From the NCBI GenBank assembly GCA_964017145.1, contig OZ024841.1, positions 3,658,001 through 3,722,000 of the forward strand: DNA of 64,000 nucleotides, read 5' to 3'. The translations under genes were made by a program, and so were the position numbers. The notes under the pieces were generated by a model. It was not told the origin of the DNA. It ran no database searches and saw only the letters and a list, made by a program, of their open reading frames with translations. Source of the DNA: Agrocybe praecox (lineage: Eukaryota; Basidiomycota; Agaricomycetes; Agaricales; Agrocybaceae). Position 1 is the stretch's first letter; each line of letters begins with the position of its first letter. Below, one piece after another: positions 59,285 to 64,000 of this stretch.

Positions 59285-59556
59285 TGGATTCCTTCAGACG
59301 ACAATGAACTCCTTCCACCACACATCTTCCAACTTGCCAATAATGCCTACTATCACACGCGGAGGACGACCCGGGATCAGTGCACCGTGTTTAGGTATGA
59401 TTGTTTTATTCGATTTACTACCAAAAGCCTAACTGCTGAATACCAGGACTCTTCAGACGGCAATGAACCCCTTCCACCACACATCTTCCAACTTGCCAAT
59501 AATGCCTACTACTATCACATGCGGAGGACGACCCAGGATCAGTGTATCGTGTTTAG
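59285..59556 (+). pseudogene. Duplicated myosin-motor exon, probably from a chitin synthase or myosin gene
   Basis: Two exon-like pieces, 59285-59394 and 59446-59556, encode variants of LPPHIFQLANNAYY followed by MRRTTQDQCIVF. This matches the myosin motor stretch just before the P-loop, as in fungal myosin-motor chitin synthases. A 51-base GT-AG intron separates them and recurs in part after the second copy. The tandem duplication unit is about 170 bases (59264-59600). The following exon, which should begin with the GETSSGKSE-like P-loop, is not present, so this is a fragment. Confidence 0.6.
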
Positions 59557-59659
59557 GTATGATTGTTTTATTTGATTTACTACCAAAAGCCTCACCCTTT
59601 CACAGACTTGACAAGCATCTGTTCGCCGTGTGGTTTTCTCCCTTTCATCTCATTCCACC

Positions 59660-59745
59660 TATACATGGAGCTGACTGTGTCGCTTCGTACCTTTCAGCTG
59701 ACTGTGTCACTGAAATGGATCGTTGTGCTGACACCTGTAGCAGCT
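59660..59745. repeat. Diverged fourth unit of constant-loop hairpins
   Basis: TGACTGTGTC appears at 59672 and 59699, and a half copy (GTTGTGCTGAC) near 59730. The second has stem TTTCAG/CTGAAA. The order and the spacer GGATCGTTGTGCTGAC match the three-hairpin units upstream. Confidence 0.75.
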
Positions 59746-60360
59746 ACTATTATATATCAGATATAGGCAGTTTCCTACCCTACGTGATACATCAGAGTAG
59801 CCAGTTTGCTACCTGCCTCTTTCAGACACCTCACCTCTGAGGGAGAGACACTGCCGGGGCTGCCGGGCTGCTCACAGGGGGCGGGAACAGGTAAACACCT
59901 GTAAACAACGCAGGAAACAGCGTCTCCGAGGTGCCCGCCGCTGTAATTGGGCTCCTGCGCTGCGTCGGGAATTGTTCGGGGCCCGGAAAATGCGTAGATA
60001 TAATCAGGGAATATATTTGCATTTTCTGGCGCTGTTTGCGCCATCAAAAGAGGGCGGGACGAGATGGATTGCAGGATATGAAAGTGGATGACGTGTTATT
60101 TTTAGCACATTTTGATCATTTCGGGTGTTGCGTTATTTTTAATAACTCTATAATCATTCTTGTGCTATATTTATTTCACATATACATATGTTTTAGCCTA
60201 GATTAGATTAGATAGGGAAAAAACACTTGTGAACATTTCTTTTTGAGCGTCACTTCCCAATTCGGCACTTATTGCTGTTTTTGGCAAACCTCTTGCATAA
60301 CATAGATGAAAAGTTTTAAAATGACATATATATATTATTCTGACATGTACCTTACATTAA
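59746..60360. other. Intergenic with small inverted repeats
   Basis: GGCGC-tgttt-GCGCC (near 60027) and GAAAATGC ... GCATTTTC (near 59985-60025) are visible. No gene is supported. Confidence 0.5.
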
Positions 60361-61480
60361 TTAATTAAAAGGAACAAGGGAGAAAGTGGAAAGGGCAAGG
60401 GCGTCTAACAGCCCAATGACCATGATGGTGGTGATGTCATCGTTCGGGTGGTGCTCCTCACTGTGAGGTGTTGAGGTTAGGATGGTGGTGGTTATGGAGG
60501 CGGTGGCGGAGGGGGTAAGACAGATGTGGTGGTAGGTCCCTGCATAGGGGTTACATGCCGTCGTTGTCATCCCTATCATCGCCGTCATTCCTATCCATCC
60601 TCCTCGCCGTTGTCGTCCGTCGCTGTACCTGTCATGCTGGAAACACAGCAACGAGAACGCGAGTCAACGACGAGAGCGAGAGCTGGTCTCGTTCTCGTAC
60701 GTCGTACCCTCGTCCTCGTACACTCTGCACCTCGTTGTTGTCGTTGTTGTGTGGGCTGTGTGGTCTTCGTCGTCGTTTTGTCGTCGTCGTCGTCCATCAC
60801 CGTTTTCGTCCACATCCAAGTCGTCATCCACGCTCACGTTGTCCGTCATCGTCCATGTCATGGTTGTCCACACGCGCATCCGCGTCCGCGTCCATGCCAT
60901 CGTCCAAATTGTTATCGTCCTGAGAGGGGATGGGGTGCAGTTCGGAGGGGTAGTCATCACCGTCATTGTCCTGGGCATTGCCCACAGCCCTGTCCATAGG
61001 GAAGGACCAAGGCAGGGACGTGTTCTTCGTTTTCGGCGTCTTCATGCACTGCCCACATCCCTATAGAGAGGGGAGGGGCAAGGTGCGAGCTGTTGATGGC
61101 GGTGGAGGTGATGTTGGGGTCGTCATTGGCGGCGGTGACGACCACGTCGTGGCCGTGTCTCCGTCGTCGTCCTCCACCGCTCACATCCCTATCGAGAGGG
61201 GAGGAGCAAGGTGGGGTCGTCATCGTCCTCGCAGTGGTCGCAGATAGAGCGACGAGGACGACAGTGAGTAGCGAGAATGAGAACCGGTCTCATTCTCACA
61301 TGTTGTACCCTATCGTCGTCGTCGTCCACTCGTCGTCATCGTTCACTTCCCACTATGTGTCGTCGTTCGTCGTCGCGTGTGCTGGTGAGTGAAGGTATAG
61401 GTTGACCCTCACACCTTACCAGGCACTGCCCACATCCCTGCAGTGAGGGGAGGGGCTAAGTACAAAGTGCCGGCGTGGTG
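60361..61480. other. Low-complexity CGTCGT/CATCGT-rich DNA with repeated short blocks
   Basis: Trinucleotide-like GTC/CGT runs dominate. Open frames here are composition artefacts (Arg/Ser or Asp/Thr strings). A block resembling GCCCACATCCCTATAGAG followed by GGGGAGGGGCAAG recurs near 60978, 61050, 61180 and 61427. A GAGAAC-GGTCTC-like segment near 61270 is a diverged copy of one near 60675. Confidence 0.6.
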
Positions 61481-61881
61481 ATGGGTGCTGATAAGGAAGA
61501 AATGAACGCGCGTTGGTTCATTTCTGTCCAAATCCGGCTGTTCCCACGCCGGTCCGGTTCATAACCGGTTCGAGCACATTGTCGAACACGACGATGGCAG
61601 AGGCATAGGGACTTTATAGGGCATTAAAAACTTATAGAGAAACATTTAAAAAGTTTAAGATGTATATAAGAAGAAGAAAATCAAATAAACTTACATTTTC
61701 TCCATCAACACATTCAACTTTAGTATGTACAGTTCATAAACGGATGACATTGGTATTTGCTGTCGGATACAGACATTCATGATATTATTGACGAAAATAA
61801 AATATTAGTCATGAAAAACGGTAGAGAATTATAAGGTGGGAGTAGAATGAGTAGCTAGGTATTAGAGATAGACGACCAACA
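61481..61881. other. Intergenic with a perfect inverted repeat
   Basis: GAAATGAAC-gcgcgttg-GTTCATTTC (61499-61524) is a perfect 9-bp hairpin. The rest is AT-rich. Confidence 0.55.
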
Positions 61882-64000
61882 TTAAAGAGAAAGACGAGAA
61901 CAAACAAAAATGAAGTCCTCCACTATCAACATCCACTGAGTATGGGCACTAGGGTTAATTTTAGCTCCAATCCCACCATAGAAAAGGCCAGCAACAACAC
62001 TGTGAAGACCGTTGAGCCCAGGCCTGCGTAGGCACTCCCAATCACCATCCGTTTCTTCAAATAAAATCGAATTACTTTCATCGAGTCTCCACTCGGGTTG
62101 GAGGATAGCCCACCACTTCATCATTTGATCGCCATATGCAGTAGAAGAAATGATGTTTATAGGAGGACGCCACACAGAAGATCGCGCGCGTTGAATCCAA
62201 TCGCCCACGCAACTCGGTCGGTTAGTTTTCTTCAATCTTTTCGCCCCAGAATAGCCGTTGCGCTGTTCGAATGTCATCCACACTTCGATCAGACAGTGCC
62301 ATCGAGGCCCTAATCCTTCAGGTGCCTGTATCATCTCCAATGCCTTCTTAAACCACTCTTCGGCTCTAGGATGGGGTTGCAGGGGACCAGTAGTATCATC
62401 GACCACCGTACTTGATGACGAAACACTCGTATCAGAGGAGGAGGATGAAATGCCGGAAGTACTTCTAGTAGAAGTATGGCCACGCAGACGCTTTCGTTCA
62501 GGTAAGGGTGACCATTGTGAATCCAATCGCTTTCTTCTCTTCCGGCCGTTGCAGACCACCTCGGTATCTTGAGATACCGATACTTGCTCCAAATCTGATA
62601 GAGTAAGTGGTGCTGAGAAGGCGAGCGAGAGAAAAGGAGCAGGAGGCGGCAGAGGAGACGGCAGAGGAGATGGCAGCTGTGGACTAGCAGGGGATGGCAG
62701 AGGAGATGGCGGTTGTGAACGAGCAGGAGGTGGCAGAGGAGATGGCGGCTGCGAACGAGCAGGAGATGGCAAAAGAGATGGCGGCCGTGAACGAGCAGAA
62801 GATGGCGGAGGAGATGGCAGCCGTGAATGAGCAGGAGATGGCGGAGGAGAAGGTGCCTGTGAGCGAGCAGGAGATGGCGGAGGAGATGGCGCCTGTGAGC
62901 GAGCAGGATATGGTGGACAAGATGGAGGCTGTAAACGAGCAGGAGACGGTGCACAGGATGGCGGCTGTAAACGAGTAGGAGATGGCGGCTGTGAACAAGC
63001 AGGAGACAGTGCAGGAGACGGCGGTTGTGAATGAGCAGGAGGCAACGGTTGTGGACAAGCAGGAGGCGGTGGTTGTGAATGAGCATGAGACGGCGGCTGT
63101 GAGGGAACAGGAGACGATGGCCCAGGTGAACGAGCGGGAGACGGTGCCTGTGAATGAGAAGCAGGTGATGCAGGACACGGCTGGGAGGGAGAGGGAATCG
63201 TTGCGGTCTGCTCAAGAGCATTGACCGTTGCCCCAGCTTGCTCGAGGTCGTTGGCATCCAGAGTTGGGAAACCGTCTTCTGGATTTAAGGCACGCGCTTG
63301 ACACTCGCCGGGAGCTTTTAGAGAAAGTCAATAAATATGAATTTGAGTGACGAGAGACAAGAACGACTCACAAAAACATCTCCTCAGGTACTGCCCGTAT
63401 ATTGGTACAATAATCTTCTTGTACCGCAGACGTTCTGCCCGACCAAAATTCATCTTTACATCGCCGGTGGTTGTACCAGAATGGATACTATAAGTGAATG
63501 TTAATTGATATAGAAGATGAGTAAAAAATAAAATGCATACCTGACCACATTCAGACGCCCTCCATCTGCTGGCTCTGGACCTCCAGTTATAAGGGTAGCG
63601 TGCCACCCTGTCGCCTCGCATAAATGATCCAATATGGGCTGCACGAACTGCACAAGTCCTTGTATACATCTACAAGGGGAGACGAATCAGTAAAATTTCG
63701 AGACTATAGAAACCTACAAAACTCACCTTTGACGATCGACGGGTGCATTTGAAATTGGAGCTTTCAACTCCTTTTCCCAATTTGCAAATGCTACGGCATG
63801 CTCCTCTGCAGCCTGAAGATCCCAGCTATCCTGCTCCATGCACGAGAGAAGCTTGAACATGTCTCTTGCGATCCTTTCTCGACGAACAGCGAATGCACGG
63901 CGAGGCAAGTTATCAGCGATCACTTGCCTCTTCAACTCTTCTTCGATTTCCGCTCGATGGTTGACGCGCCAAAGATTAACAGGAGACCTGCGACGTGGAC
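61882..64000 (-). CDS. Agaricomycete-specific protein of unknown function, paralogue of the first gene, 5' end beyond the window
   Basis: Exons run from the window edge to 63727, then 63669-63541, 63487-63372 and 63314-61882. They carry the same blocks as the gene at the left end: RQVIADNLPRRAF, GLVQFVQPILDHLCEATGW, SGTTTGDVKMNFGRAERL and PGECQARALNPEDGF. A Pro/Ser/Arg-rich repeat domain follows. After it comes a basic nuclear-localisation-like segment (GRKRRKR), then a second conserved domain with PRWHCLIEVWMTFEQRNGY, MKWWAILQPEWR and LRRPGLNGLHSVVAGLF. That domain is common in mushroom genomes and has no function known to me. Splice junctions are clean. Confidence 0.8.
62640..63200 (-). repeat. 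Coding minisatellite, Pro-Ser-Pro-Ala-Arg-Ser repeats
   Basis: Units of about 36 bases around GGAGATGGCGGCTGTGAACG encode PSPPPSPARSQ-type repeats in the frame of the gene. All three minus-strand frames and one plus-strand frame are open across part of the array, so the other long frames here are reflections. Confidence 0.85.

Noticed and set aside
58306..59740. CRISPR-like array
   Set aside because: Repeats are hairpins with changing stems, spacing is short and irregular, no cas gene exists, and the genome is fungal.
60526..61247. Several overlapping open frames encoding Arg/Ser/His or Asp/Thr strings
   Set aside because: They arise from CGT/GTC trinucleotide-like repeats that keep many frames open on both strands.
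62331..63257. 308-codon frame overlapping the last gene
   Set aside because: It is an alternate reading of the coding minisatellite; the frame of the spliced gene carries the conserved domains.
1..64000. tRNA or rRNA genes
   Set aside because: No cloverleaf with A and B boxes and no rRNA-like conserved stretch was recognised on reading; a dedicated scan was not possible.

Overview
This window is nuclear DNA from a filamentous basidiomycete, most likely a mushroom-forming Agaricomycete. The evidence is the gene style: many short exons with GT-AG introns of about 45-90 bases whose splice phases join cleanly. The families also fit: KDZ-superfamily transposases with cysteine clusters, small NACHT NTPases, TET/JBP-like dioxygenases, and two very common lineage-specific families of unknown function. 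The species cannot be named from sequence alone. A 200-base run of N (45030-45229) marks a scaffold gap. The region is accessory, transposon-dominated DNA rather than a conserved housekeeping block.

Layout. 1-6.2 kb: a partial gene of a lineage-specific family with a Ser/Pro repeat tail (minus), a gene with an RNase H1 N-terminal/viroplasmin-like domain (plus), a decayed TET/JBP-like 2OG-Fe(II) dioxygenase (minus), and a 3'-truncated protein O-mannosyltransferase (plus). 6.2-10.3 kb: an apparently intact KDZ transposase with a CxC2-like cysteine cluster. 10.6-22.9 kb: a block rich in GCGCCGC-type motifs holding a second KDZ transposase, a divergent companion gene, a downstream companion gene and possibly an upstream acidic coiled-coil gene. 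It ends in a 163-bp fold-back sequence. 22.9-24.8 and 35.1-37.7 kb: two NACHT NTPase paralogues, the first frameshifted and truncated, the second intact.

25-51.8 kb: a cluster of four decayed copies of a CAMK-type protein kinase gene, recognised by a kinase-domain fragment in two copies and a KA1 end in all four. The copies share promoter and 3' sequences and are separated by long purine-rich or pyrimidine-rich stretches. A 2.7-kb element with terminal inverted repeats and a TA duplication (44317-47029) sits among them. 52.0-55.7 kb: a compact, AT-rich third KDZ element with a CxC1-like cluster, ending 10 bases beyond the stop codon of an intact gene of unknown function (55711-58229). 58.3-59.8 kb: an array of small hairpins that share one 10-base loop but have different stems, followed by a duplicated myosin-motor-like exon. 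60.3-61.9 kb: low-complexity DNA. 61.9-64 kb: a partial paralogue of the first gene.

Three KDZ transposases from different lineages carry uninterrupted spliced reading frames, so the area could still be mobile or was until recently. The most unusual signal is the constant-loop, variable-stem hairpin array at 58.3-59.7 kb. The second is the motif that recurs in both the coding and intron DNA of the 10.6-22.9 kb block.
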